Source: an uncultured bacterium
GTDB taxonomy: Bacteria > Actinomycetota > Coriobacteriia > Coriobacteriales > Coriobacteriaceae
Length of the DNA stretch: 64,000 nt
Assembly: GCA_905214465.1 (NCBI GenBank)
Contig: CAJMMD010000001.1
Location: 124,001 to 188,000 of the forward strand
Direction of reading: 5' to 3'
The notes below the pieces were generated by a model. That model ran no database searches. It was not told the DNA's origin and worked only from the letters and a program-made list of their open reading frames with translations. The position numbers and the translations under genes were made by a program. How positions within the stretch are numbered: position 1 is the stretch's first letter; each line of letters starts with the position of its first letter. This document shows, in pieces, positions 49,379 to 57,706 of the stretch.

Positions 49379-49627
49379 TTAGAGCGAGAGGTTTCTGATC
49401 GATGTGACGCAGGAGGCCTCATCCACGCCCGAAACGCGGAACACGATGTCTTCGCCACATTCGCCGTAGAGAGCCATGAGCCCCATCACATCGCGGCCGT
49501 CGGTATGGCGATCGCCGATGCTGACCGATACGTCGCTACGATGCTTGGCAATAATGTCATAGAGCAGCGCAACCGGGCGGGCATGCAATCCCAACGGATC
49601 TTTAATCGTCTTTGTAAACTCGACCAT
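49379..49627 (-). CDS. HPr family phosphocarrier protein with Asp at the Ser46 position
   Basis: The 82-residue protein has the HPr active site GLHARP (His15, Arg17) and the fold pattern FTKTIKDPLG, VSVSIGDRH, MGLMALYGECGEDIVFRVSG. HPr relays phosphate from Enzyme I to sugar-specific EII proteins. The residue at position 46, which HPr kinase phosphorylates in Firmicutes (SIMG), is Asp here (DVMG). The start at 49627 is chosen from GGGAGGGG upstream. No ptsI is in the window, and the gene is followed by a terminator. Confidence 0.88.
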   Translation of the reverse strand: MVEFTKTIKDPLGLHARPVALLYDIIAKHRSDVSVSIGDRHTDGRDVMGLMALYGECGEDIVFRVSGVDEASCVTSIRNLSL

Positions 49628-49715
49628 GTCCCCTCCCGCGGCATCGCACATTCGGCCGGCAAACCCAGCCACGTGGTAGTTATTGTACGTTACCGGCGCA
49701 CCCCCGTCCCACAAA

Positions 49716-49746
49716 AAACGAGGGAAGGCACACGTCCTTCCCTCGT
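49716..49746 (-). terminator. Terminator after aspS
   Basis: AACGAGGGAAGG (49716-49727) pairs perfectly with CCTTCCCTCGTT (49735-49746), followed by TTTTTTG on the minus strand. Confidence 0.93.
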
Positions 49747-49770
49747 TACAGGCAATAGGTAGCCGCTTGC

Positions 49771-51558
49771 CTACATCAAGCGCAGGCTGACGTCCTTGAG
49801 CTGGGCGCCGGAAACGGCACTCGGGGCGCCCGACATGAGGTCGGAGCCGCTGGCCGTCTTGGGGAACGCCATGACGTCGCGGATGGAGTCGGAGCCGGTG
49901 AGCAGCATGCACACGCGGTCCAGGCCCAGGGCGAAGCCGCCCATCGGGGGCGCACCAAACTTGAGAGCCTCCATGAGGAAGCCGAACTGCGACTCGGCGC
50001 GCTCCTCGGTAAAGCCCAGGAGCTTGAGCATGGACATCTGCATTTCGGCGTTGTGGATACGCATACCGCCGCCGCCGGCCTCAAAGCCGTCCATGACAAA
50101 GTCGTAGGTGCAGGAACCGGCTGCCAGCGGGTCGGCCTCGATCTTGGCGATGTCGGTCTCGGTCGGCAGGGTAAAGGGCTGGTGCTCGGCAGCATAGGCC
50201 TTGCGATCCTCGTCCCAGTGGAACAGCGGGAAGTTGACGACCCACAGGAAGTCGTGGCCCTCGCGCTTGACCTCGAGCGCATTGGCCATGTGGGAACGCA
50301 TGCCGCCCAGGATCTCGTCGGAGAGCAGGCGCGGGCCGGCGGCGAACATCACAAGGTCGCCGGGCTCGACGTCCATGCGCTCGCGCAGGGCAGCCATCTC
50401 CTCGTCCGAGAAGAACTTGACGATGGGGCTGTTGATGGAGCCGTCCTCGCGGAAGGCGATCCAGGCAAGGCCCTTGGCGCCAAACGTGGAGGCCACGCCG
50501 GCGAGCTTGTCGATCTTGGCGCGAGCCCAGACACCGGCACCCTTGGCGTTGATGGCCTTGACGACAGAGCCCTCCTCGTTTGCAGCAGTCGCAAAGACCT
50601 TGAACTTGGAGTTGGCAAAGATGTCGGTCAGGTCAACCAGGTGCATGCCGTAGCGAGTATCGGGCTTGTCGGAGCCATAGGTGTCCATGGCCTCCCAATA
50701 GTCCATGCGGCGCAGCGGCGTGGGCATCTCGACACCCATGCGGCCGAAGGCGTCGGCCAGGACCTCTTCGAGCGCGCTCATGACGTCGTTCTGGTCCACG
50801 AAGGACATCTCGATATCGACCTGGGTGAACTCGGGCTGACGGTCGGCACGCAAGTCCTCGTCGCGGAAGCACTTGGCGACCTGGTAGTAGCGCTCGACGC
50901 CACCGACCATAAGCAGCTGCTTCAGGAGCTGCGGGGACTGCGGCAGAGCGTAGAAGTTGCCCGGCTGGATGCGGCTGGGGACGATGAAGTCGCGGGCGCC
51001 CTCGGGCGTGGACTTGAACAGGGAGGGCGTCTCGACCTCCATGAACTCACGGTTGTGCAGCGCCTCGCGAATGGCAAAGGTAAAGTCGGAGCGCAGCTTG
51101 AGGTTGGCCATCATCTCGGGACGACGGAGGTCCAGATAGCGATAACGCAGACGGGTGTCCTCGCTGGTCTCGATGCCGTCCTCGATCTGGAACGGCGGGG
51201 TGACGGACGTGTTGAGCACCTCGGCGTGGTCGGTCAGGACCTCGATCTCGCCGGTCGCGAGCTTGGTGTTGGTGGTCTCCTCGCCACGGGCGCGCACGAC
51301 GCCGTGGATCTTGATGGGCCACTCGGGACGCATGGTCTCGGCGATCTTAAAGGCGTCGCCGTCGGAGTGCTCGGGGTCGAAGGTGAGCTGCGTGATACCC
51401 TCGCGGTCGCGAAGGTCGCAGAAGATAAGGCCGCCGTGGTCGCGGCGACGGCTCACCCAACCGGTGAGGGTGACCTCTTCGCCCACGTTCTCGCTGCGAA
51501 GCTCGCCGCAGGTACGGGTGTGCATGGAATGCTCGTCGATGGGACGGGTCTGGCTCAT
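49771..51558 (-). CDS. aspS: Aspartyl-tRNA synthetase
   Basis: The 595-residue class II enzyme has the N-terminal OB-fold (VTLTGWVSRRRDHGGLIFCD), motif 1/2 region (RYRYLDLRRPEMM; YQVAKCFRDEDLRADRQPE; FTQVDIEMSFVD), the bacterial insertion domain, and motif 3 (GGFALGLDRVCMLLTG). It charges tRNA-Asp. It is divergent from serB. Confidence 0.97.
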   Translation of the reverse strand: MSQTRPIDEHSMHTRTCGELRSENVGEEVTLTGWVSRRRDHGGLIFCDLRDREGITQLTFDPEHSDGDAFKIAETMRPEWPIKIHGVVRARGEETTNTKLATGEIEVLTDHAEVLNTSVTPPFQIEDGIETSEDTRLRYRYLDLRRPEMMANLKLRSDFTFAIREALHNREFMEVETPSLFKSTPEGARDFIVPSRIQPGNFYALPQSPQLLKQLLMVGGVERYYQVAKCFRDEDLRADRQPEFTQVDIEMSFVDQNDVMSALEEVLADAFGRMGVEMPTPLRRMDYWEAMDTYGSDKPDTRYGMHLVDLTDIFANSKFKVFATAANEEGSVVKAINAKGAGVWARAKIDKLAGVASTFGAKGLAWIAFREDGSINSPIVKFFSDEEMAALRERMDVEPGDLVMFAAGPRLLSDEILGGMRSHMANALEVKREGHDFLWVVNFPLFHWDEDRKAYAAEHQPFTLPTETDIAKIEADPLAAGSCTYDFVMDGFEAGGGGMRIHNAEMQMSMLKLLGFTEERAESQFGFLMEALKFGAPPMGGFALGLDRVCMLLTGSDSIRDVMAFPKTASGSDLMSGAPSAVSGAQLKDVSLRLM

Positions 51559-51814
51559 ACCAGTGATCCTCCTTTATGGATCTGTGCCGCCCCGTGTCGT
51601 TCCGGGCGGCGTCGTACAGATTTGCCCGGCCTGCGTAAACCGCGCAGCCAGACATGGCGTTCTATCTTATCGCACCTGTGTCGATGTGCCGCGGAAAAGT
51701 AGCTCCTGCCCAAAGACTTGACGGAGACGAAACAATTGACGCGCCGCGGCACCCGCCCGCGCTCGTCACGTGCGACAATGTGCCCCAATACAACTGCACT
51801 CGGAAAGGCCCGTC

Positions 51815-52450
51815 ATGACCGCACACCTCATCGTTATGGATATCGACTCCACGCTCATCAACCAGGAGGTCATCGACCTGTTGGGCGAGGAGGCCGGCGT
51901 AGGCGAGCAGGTGGCACAGATCACTGAGCGCGCCATGCGCGGCGAGCTTGACTTTAAGCAGGCACTCGAGGAGCGCGTGGGGCTGCTCGCCGGCCTGGAC
52001 GAGAGCGTGTTCGAGCGCACCTTTGAGCGTGTGACGTTTACCCCCGGCGCGCTGGAGCTTGTGCGCTCGGCGCACAGCAAGGGCTGGAAGGTCGGCGTGG
52101 TAAGCGGCGGCTTTCACGAGGTCGCCGATAAGATCGTGACCGCCGCGGGCATCGATTTTTGCCTGGCTAACCGCCTGGAGGTCGTGGACGGCAAGCTCAC
52201 GGGTAAGCTGGCGGCAGACATCGTGACCAAGGAGTCCAAGCTCATCCAGCTGCTGGACTGGGCAGTTGAGTGCGGCGTCGACATGGCCCATACGGTCGCT
52301 ATTGGCGACGGGGCAAATGACATCCCCATGATCCAGGCCGCAGGCACGGGCATCGCATTTTGCGCCAAGCCCAAGACGCGCGAGGCGGCCCCGTTTGCCA
52401 TCGACGAGCGCAACCTGATGCTCGCCATGGACATCATCCTGCGCGACTAG
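51815..52450 (+). CDS. serB: Phosphoserine phosphatase (HAD family)
   Basis: The 211-residue protein has the HAD nucleophile motif IVMDIDSTLINQE, VVSGGFHEVADKI and IGDGANDIPMIQAAG, which match SerB without the N-terminal ACT extension. It makes serine from phosphoserine. MTAHLIV at 51815 follows GGAAAGG. It is followed by a gap of 114 bases and the lar genes. Confidence 0.9.
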   Translation: MTAHLIVMDIDSTLINQEVIDLLGEEAGVGEQVAQITERAMRGELDFKQALEERVGLLAGLDESVFERTFERVTFTPGALELVRSAHSKGWKVGVVSGGFHEVADKIVTAAGIDFCLANRLEVVDGKLTGKLAADIVTKESKLIQLLDWAVECGVDMAHTVAIGDGANDIPMIQAAGTGIAFCAKPKTREAAPFAIDERNLMLAMDIILRD

Positions 52451-52486
52451 TCAATCCATCTAACAATTGAATCAGTCTGTCCTATA

Positions 52487-52520
52487 GTTTCCGAACAATT
52501 TTGTCTTAGTGTTCGGAAAC
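52487..52520. promoter_or_regulatory. Inverted repeat upstream of larB
   Basis: GTTTCCGAACA (52487-52497) and TGTTCGGAAAC (52510-52520) are perfect 11-base arms separated by 12 bases. No T-run follows, so an operator in the lar promoter is more likely than a terminator for serB. Confidence 0.5.
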
Positions 52521-52564
52521 ATACCCTTTGAGTGCTAGACTTTGCGCCGTCGAAGGGAACATAT

Positions 52565-53347
52565 ATGGATAAGCGAGATCTTGAGCAATTGCTGAGCGAT
52601 GTTGCCGGCGGAGCAGTCACCCCTGCCGACGCCCTCACGCGCATCCAGACGGCTCCGACCGCCGATTTGGGCTTTGCGCAGCTTGATCTTTCGCGCGGGG
52701 TGCGCCAGGGAGCCGGCGAGGTTGTCTACGGGGCCGGTAAAACCGCCGATCAGATTGCCGCCATTATCGAAGCACTGCGCGATGCCGGCCAGGAGCGCAT
52801 CCTGGTCACGCGCCTGGATGCCGAAAAAGCCGCGCGCACCGCTGAGCTTCTTGGCAACGGCATCGACTTGGGATATGTCCCGGACGCACAGCTCGCCCTC
52901 GTGGGCGGCAAGCCCTCCCCCACCGGCAACGGACGCATCGTCGTCGCCTGCGCCGGCACGAGCGACCTGCCCGTCGCCGAAGAAGCCGCGTTGACGGCCG
53001 AGTTCTATGGCAACGAGGTCGACCGCCTCTACGACGTGGGTGTCGCCGGCCTGCACCGTCTGCTCGCGCATGCCGAGGAACTCGCCCAGGCACAGGTGGT
53101 CATCGCCATTGCCGGCATGGAGGGCGCACTGGCGAGCGTTGTCGGCGGCCTGGTAAGCTGTCCGGTCATAGCCGTTCCCACCAGTGTGGGTTACGGCGCG
53201 AGCTTTGGTGGCGTAGCCGCGCTGCTCGCCATGCTCAACTCCTGCGCCAGCGGCGTTTCGGTCGTCAACATCGACAACGGCTTTGGTGCCGCCTACCAGG
53301 CAAGTCTTATCAATCATCTGAGCGCCGGCACGCCCTGCGCCCGTTAA
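52565..53347 (+). CDS. larB: LarB, nickel-pincer cofactor biosynthesis carboxylase/hydrolase
   Basis: The 260-residue protein has an N-terminal helical part and a C-terminal AIR-carboxylase-like domain with ACAGTSDLPVAEEAALTAEF, ALASVVGGLVSCPVIAVPTS and a glycine-rich tail (GYGASFGGVAALLAML). LarB carboxylates and cleaves nicotinic acid adenine dinucleotide to start synthesis of the LarA cofactor. AAGGGAA precedes MDKRDLEQ at 52565. larC follows after 10 bases. Confidence 0.93.
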   Translation: MDKRDLEQLLSDVAGGAVTPADALTRIQTAPTADLGFAQLDLSRGVRQGAGEVVYGAGKTADQIAAIIEALRDAGQERILVTRLDAEKAARTAELLGNGIDLGYVPDAQLALVGGKPSPTGNGRIVVACAGTSDLPVAEEAALTAEFYGNEVDRLYDVGVAGLHRLLAHAEELAQAQVVIAIAGMEGALASVVGGLVSCPVIAVPTSVGYGASFGGVAALLAMLNSCASGVSVVNIDNGFGAAYQASLINHLSAGTPCAR

Positions 53348-53357
53348 GGAGCATTCC

Positions 53358-54275
53358 ATGTCCAATCATCAGCACACGCTTATCATCGACGGCACCTCGG
53401 GCATCAGCGGCGATATGACCGTCGCGGCCCTGCTCGACCTAGGCGCCAGCGAGGAGCACCTGCGCGAGCAGCTCGCCACGCTGCCGGTCGACGGCTTTAC
53501 GATCGCCGTCACACGCGTAAGCAAGCATGGCATCGACGCCTGCGATTTCGACGTCCAGCTTGCAGAGGAACTCGAGAACCACGATCACGATATGGCCTGG
53601 CTCTACGGCAACGAAGCAGCTGCCGAGCACACGCACGAGCATGAGCACCACCATCATGATCATGGCGAGCACGAACACGAGCACTGCCACGAGCATGACC
53701 ATGAGGGCCACGGCCATGGCCACGAGGGTCACCATCACGCCCACCACCATCACCACCGTTCTTTGGCTGACGTCACCGCCATCATCGATGGCTCGCAGTT
53801 AAGCGATGGCGCCAAGCGTCGCGCCCTCGCCATTTTTTCCGTACTCGCCGCTGCCGAGGCCAAGGCTCACGGCAAAACGCCCGAGACCGTCATGTTCCAC
53901 GAGGTGGGCGCCGTCGATTCCATCGTCGACGTCTGCTCTGTCGCCATCTGCCTCGATGACCTGGGTATTGAGGACATCGTGGTCGAGTCGCTCTCCGAGG
54001 GTCACGGTACCATCCGTTGTGCCCACGGTCTCATGCCCATTCCCGTCCCCGCTGTCGTCAACCTGTGCCAGGCGGGCAATATCGCCCTCACGCCCGCACC
54101 AGTCGCCGGCGAGCTTGTGACGCCCACGGGCGCCGCCATCGTCGCCGCACTGCGCACGTCCGAGCACCTGCCGGCCCGCTACCGCATCGAGACCGTCGGC
54201 TACGGCGCCGGCAAGCGCCCCTACGAGGGTTGCTCCGGCACGCTCCGCTGCCTGCTCGTTGACGCAGACGCATAG
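53358..54275 (+). CDS. larC: LarC, nickel insertion protein, apparently only the N-terminal part
   Basis: The 305-residue protein matches the LarC/DUF111 N-terminal region: IDGTSGISGDMTVAALLDLG, FHEVGAVDSIVDVCSVAICL, TPTGAAIVAALR and a closing GYGAGKRPYEGCSGTLRCLL. A very histidine-rich stretch (about residues 90-132) probably binds nickel. Full LarC proteins are about 400 residues; in some lactobacilli a frameshift joins LarC1 and LarC2. Here the frame ends after LarC1 and a TetR gene begins two bases later, so LarC2 is missing. Confidence 0.85.
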   Translation: MSNHQHTLIIDGTSGISGDMTVAALLDLGASEEHLREQLATLPVDGFTIAVTRVSKHGIDACDFDVQLAEELENHDHDMAWLYGNEAAAEHTHEHEHHHHDHGEHEHEHCHEHDHEGHGHGHEGHHHAHHHHHRSLADVTAIIDGSQLSDGAKRRALAIFSVLAAAEAKAHGKTPETVMFHEVGAVDSIVDVCSVAICLDDLGIEDIVVESLSEGHGTIRCAHGLMPIPVPAVVNLCQAGNIALTPAPVAGELVTPTGAAIVAALRTSEHLPARYRIETVGYGAGKRPYEGCSGTLRCLLVDADA

Positions 54276-54277
54276 CC

Positions 54278-54817
54278 ATGGATGCCCGCAAGGCCAAAAG
54301 CCGCGCCGCGATCGTCGCGGCGTTCTCCGAGCTGCTGCGCGAAGAGGACTACGGCAAGATCACCGTCGGCGACATCATCGCTCGCGCCCATGTGGGTCGG
54401 GCCACGTTCTACGGCCTCTTCAAGAGCAAAGATGACCTACTGTCCGAACTCGTGAGCGACATCTGCACCCACGCCCTCGACGACGATGGCACACCGCTCG
54501 ATGATCCGCTCGTACAAGTCGAGCATATCCTCAACAACCTCTGGGAACGCCGCCAGGGCGTACGAGCCCTCGTAGCCGGCGCCGGTTCACGCGTCTTCGC
54601 CGACTGCTTACGCAAGACCATCATGTCACGAGCAGCCGGAACCGTCCCCACCGACCCAAACGGCCCCGCCGCCACCATGGACCGAAGCTTCCTCCTCCAC
54701 CACATAGCCTCAAGCTTCGTAGGAATGGTCCAATGGTGGGCCTGGCACAACTTCCAAGCCCCAAAAGAGGACGTAGCCAAAGACTACCTATCAGCCATTA
54801 AGCCCCTCTTCAACTAA
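54278..54817 (+). CDS. TetR/AcrR family regulator in the lar locus
   Basis: The 179-residue protein has an N-terminal TetR helix-turn-helix (IVAAFSELLREEDYGKITVG; ARAHVGRATFYGLFKSKDDL) and a helical C-terminal domain. It starts two bases after larC, so it is co-transcribed with larBC, and it probably controls lactate racemase genes or an unlinked target. The ligand is unknown. Confidence 0.88.
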   Translation: MDARKAKSRAAIVAAFSELLREEDYGKITVGDIIARAHVGRATFYGLFKSKDDLLSELVSDICTHALDDDGTPLDDPLVQVEHILNNLWERRQGVRALVAGAGSRVFADCLRKTIMSRAAGTVPTDPNGPAATMDRSFLLHHIASSFVGMVQWWAWHNFQAPKEDVAKDYLSAIKPLFN

Positions 54818-54973
54818 GTAAGAAGCTCATCCCAAAGCATCACCCCAACCCAGGGCGCCACGCATCCCAAAGTGTCAACAACAGCCCAGCGCCCCTATCA
54901 GCAACAAGCCCCTCCCATCCAAATTCAGATTTATATGTTGGGTTGCTTGTTCCAACGCGACTAAAATCCCGCA

Positions 54974-55098
54974 GCTGGCCGCATGGGGTAACTTCCCAGC
55001 GCATTCCGCAGGACGCAAAAAGGCTCGCCGCACGAAGTGCGCAGCGAGCCTTTTTGCATGTCCGAGGACGCGCTGGGAAGTTACCCCATGCGGCCAGC
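54974..55098. repeat. Large nested hairpin with conserved core, family H copy 1
   Basis: Outer arms of 29 bases (54974-55002 and 55070-55098) pair perfectly. The 67-base core contains CCGCAGGACGCAA, an inner perfect stem AAAAAGGCTCGC/GCGAGCCTTTTT, the small hairpin CGCAC-GAA-GTGCG, and TTGCATGTCCGAGGAC. The copy at 57559-57685 has the same core but a different outer stem. It lies between convergent tetR and the channel gene and may work as a two-way terminator, though it is far larger than needed. Confidence 0.8.
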
Positions 55099-55119
55099 GG
55101 ACAACTATGTAGCCTTGGA

Positions 55120-55851
55120 CTAGAACATGCCCAAGAAACCATGCACAAACAACGCAGCCACGATGGCACCGACAAACGGAGCGATGCCAGGAACAAGCAG
55201 GCCGTACTTCCAATTGTTGTCAGCCTTGTTCTTAATCGGCAGCACCTGATAGGCCATGCGAGGACCAAGGTCACGTGCCTGGTTCATGGCGAAGCCGGTG
55301 ATGCCGCCCATGCCCATGCCAACAGCCCAAACGATCAGGCCGACGCAGATGGCGAGCATCAGAACGTTCTCGCCGGCGCGGCTAGCAGCAGCAAGGATGG
55401 CGCTGATGAACACGAAGGTGCAGATAGCCTCGCAGAAGAAGTTGCGGGCATAGTTCGTACCCTCGGTGGTGGGGTTGGTCGAGAAGATGTTGCGCTGAGC
55501 AATGGGATCGACGACACCCTCGGAAGCTTTGAACTCATCGGCATACATAAACCAAGCGATCACGGCACCCGCAAAGCCGCCGAGCATATCGGCAAGCATG
55601 AAGGGGATGCAGTTGCCCCACGGCACCAGACCGACGATGCACTGGGCAAGCACCATAGCGGGGTTCATGCACACGGCGCCGCCAAAGACAAACAGGCAGA
55701 CCGAGATGCCAAAAGACCAGGTGGTGATGGCAAACATATGGCCGGAGCCCTGATACTTGGTGCCTTTGAGCACGGTATCGCAGTGCACGCCCACGCCAAA
55801 GACGATCATGAGGGCAGTCGCGCCGAATTCGCACAGGAGTTTGGTAAGCAT
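55120..55851 (-). CDS. Aquaglyceroporin family channel, probable lactate channel LarD
   Basis: The 243-residue MIP-family protein has about six membrane helices and the two half-helix motifs: the first is NPA (CMNPAMVLAQ), the second is NQA (GFAMNQARDLGPRMAY) instead of NPA. In Lactobacillus the lar operon includes LarD, a D/L-lactic acid channel of this family. Its position 49 bases after larA on the same strand supports that role; glycerol transport is the alternative. The start at 55851 lacks a strong upstream ribosome binding site but begins MLTKLLCEFGATA as expected. Confidence 0.85.
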   Translation of the reverse strand: MLTKLLCEFGATALMIVFGVGVHCDTVLKGTKYQGSGHMFAITTWSFGISVCLFVFGGAVCMNPAMVLAQCIVGLVPWGNCIPFMLADMLGGFAGAVIAWFMYADEFKASEGVVDPIAQRNIFSTNPTTEGTNYARNFFCEAICTFVFISAILAAASRAGENVLMLAICVGLIVWAVGMGMGGITGFAMNQARDLGPRMAYQVLPIKNKADNNWKYGLLVPGIAPFVGAIVAALFVHGFLGMF

Positions 55852-55900
55852 AAAACCTTATCTTTCTTGTCGGTTGTAAACGATTCGTTGAGTCCGCACG

Positions 55901-57178
55901 CTAGTGCTGCGCGACGACAACACCCAGGCCATCGGGAATGACGGCCACCTTGGCGTCGGCACCCTTCATCTCAAAAGCAAGCTTGAGCGCCTCCTCGAGG
56001 GTGTTGACCGGCGTCATGTGCATATCCTTGAGCATCTGGTGATCGCACAGGTCGGTGACCATGATCACAGGGTGATGCGCCAGGATGCGGGCAAAGATCT
56101 GGCTCGTCCACTGGTCGGGCAGGGTCTCGTCCTTGGGACGGTCGATGCAGGCACGCTCAAACTCTGCCGGATCGTTGTCGGCGATGTTGTGATAGAAGCC
56201 CTCGCCACCGTGACCGTCTGCACAACCGGCGACATCGATGATCACACCGCCCTCGGGAAGCGTGGCCTCGGCAGCGCACATGCCCTTCACGGCCTGATAG
56301 ATGTTCTGGTCGAGCGGGTAACCGCCGTTGGTGGTGATGGCGATATCGCACTCGACGGGCTCAACGCCGGCAAGGCTCTTCACGAAGTCGCAGCCGGCCT
56401 CGTGCGCCTTGTGGATGTCGCCGGCAAAGGAGCCAATGACCTCGTGCTTGCCGTTGAGCACCACGTTGAGCACAAAGGCAAGGTGAGCCATCTCGGCGGC
56501 GGCAAACATATCCTCGCTCACGTGGTTGTGGCACAGGTTGCCGGCACGCGAATGGGAATCGTTCACAAACTGACCGTTGTGGTTGTACATGATGGTCTTA
56601 TAGCTGGCGATGCCGGGCAGGACGGACTTACGGCTGCCAGAGAAACCGGCAAAGAAGTGCGGCTCAATGAAGCCCTCGGCAAGCAGCAGGTCGCAATCGG
56701 CAGCGATCTTGTTGATGATGCACTCGCCACCAGAAGGCAGGGTGCCGATCTTTTTCATCATGCTGTCATCAGTCGCGACGTGCATAACGATTTCCTCGTT
56801 GGCAACGATCTCCTCGCCATACTTATTGACGAGCTCCTCGTGCGTCGACGGACGGTGCATACCCGTAGCAACCAAAATACGCACGCGAGCCTCGGGCGCA
56901 GCGGAATGGATGTGATGCAGCAGAATAGGCATCGTCACACGCGAGGGAACGGGACGCGTATGATCGGAGCTAATGATGACAATATCCTTCTTGCCAGCAC
57001 AAAGCTCCTCGAGCGAAGGCGAGCCATAAGGGTTCGCAAGCGACTCCTCTACCAGCTCTTGCTGCGATTTCGTAGTCTTAAACTCGTTTTGATGACCTTC
57101 CATCGCACCCGCGAAGTTCTTATCCTCAAGCTCCAGATGCAACGTCTTGTGGTCAAACGGCAGTTCACATTCAAACAA
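55901..57178 (-). CDS. larA: Nickel-dependent lactate racemase
   Basis: The 425-residue protein shows the LarA landmarks: DHTRPVPSR, LVATGMHRPST (His), EPHFFAGFSGSRKSVLPG (His and the cofactor-bearing Lys) and NDSHSRAGN (His). It interconverts L- and D-lactate or a similar 2-hydroxyacid using the nickel-pincer nucleotide made by LarB, LarC and LarE. A TTG start at 57178 is chosen because GGAAGAGGG lies nine bases upstream and no ATG is in frame nearby. The homologous family includes racemases for malate and other acids, so the substrate is probable rather than certain. Confidence 0.88.
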   Translation of the reverse strand: MFECELPFDHKTLHLELEDKNFAGAMEGHQNEFKTTKSQQELVEESLANPYGSPSLEELCAGKKDIVIISSDHTRPVPSRVTMPILLHHIHSAAPEARVRILVATGMHRPSTHEELVNKYGEEIVANEEIVMHVATDDSMMKKIGTLPSGGECIINKIAADCDLLLAEGFIEPHFFAGFSGSRKSVLPGIASYKTIMYNHNGQFVNDSHSRAGNLCHNHVSEDMFAAAEMAHLAFVLNVVLNGKHEVIGSFAGDIHKAHEAGCDFVKSLAGVEPVECDIAITTNGGYPLDQNIYQAVKGMCAAEATLPEGGVIIDVAGCADGHGGEGFYHNIADNDPAEFERACIDRPKDETLPDQWTSQIFARILAHHPVIMVTDLCDHQMLKDMHMTPVNTLEEALKLAFEMKGADAKVAVIPDGLGVVVAQH

Positions 57179-57379
57179 TGATGAGCGCCCTCTTCCTTTC
57201 AACTGACACACTAGATAAACCGTTGGAAGGATACGCCGCTCACCGAAAAACACCACCGTCTACCGACTCATTAACACAACGTTCATATTTGACCCACAAC
57301 AAAACGGCCGCGATCCCAAAAAGGACCGCGGGCGCTACAGTCGTAAGGCGAGAAGCGCCAAATGCGCCACCAGGATAGA
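57179..57379. other. larA upstream region
   Basis: These 201 bases precede larA and hold an imperfect GC hairpin near 57306-57333 but no clear promoter by eye. Divergent transcription from here into the 57380-57685 repeats is possible. Confidence 0.3.
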
Positions 57380-57560
57380 CCCCCTCCAAAACGCGCGAAG
57401 CGCGCCATTCTTCTCCTCAACTTTAATCCCTGAAGACCGAGGACGAAGGGACCCGATGGGTTTCCCTCTGAATGCATTCCACAGCACGAAGCCCCATCAA
57501 AGTGCGCGAAGCGCGCTATCTTTCCCCAGCAGTAATCCGCCGAAGACCGGACATCGTAGG
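57380..57560. repeat. Pair of roughly 70-base direct repeats, family D
   Basis: Copy 1 (57380-57450) and copy 2 (57491-57560) share CCCC-TC-AAA, the hairpin GCGCGAAGCGCGC, then TAATCC and GAAGACCG, and end in GGG-CCCG. Bases between conserved blocks differ. Copy 2 abuts the outer arm of the family H element at 57559. Confidence 0.6.
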
Positions 57561-57685
57561 GCCCGCCATTAGTTTACTTTTAGGCACACTCCGCAGGACG
57601 CAAGAAGCCCTCGCCGCACGAAGTGCGCAGCGAGGGCTTCTTGCATGTCCGAGGACGTGCCTAAAAGTAAGCTGATGGCGGGCCC
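57559..57685. repeat. Large nested hairpin with conserved core, family H copy 2
   Basis: Outer arms of 29 bases (57559-57587 and 57657-57685) pair with two positions that are U-G wobbles in plus-strand RNA. The core matches copy 1: CCGCAGGACGCAA, inner stem AAGAAGCCCTCGC/GCGAGGGCTTCTT, CGCAC-GAA-GTGCG, TTGCATGTCCGAGGAC. It lies 21 bases beyond the ppc stop, so it may end ppc transcription. Confidence 0.8.
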
Positions 57686-57706
57686 GGACGACTACAGGGC
57701 TATCGA

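Noticed and set aside
51559..51814. T-box or other leader between aspS and serB
   Set aside because: Only one GC hairpin is visible and no T-box sequence; nothing else supported.
54828..54900. Two 35-base imperfect direct repeats after tetR (CATCCCAAAG...CCCAG)
   Set aside because: Too short and diverged to separate from chance or simple local duplication.
57380..57560. Possible CRISPR-like repeats
   Set aside because: Only two imperfect copies with internal divergence and no cas genes.
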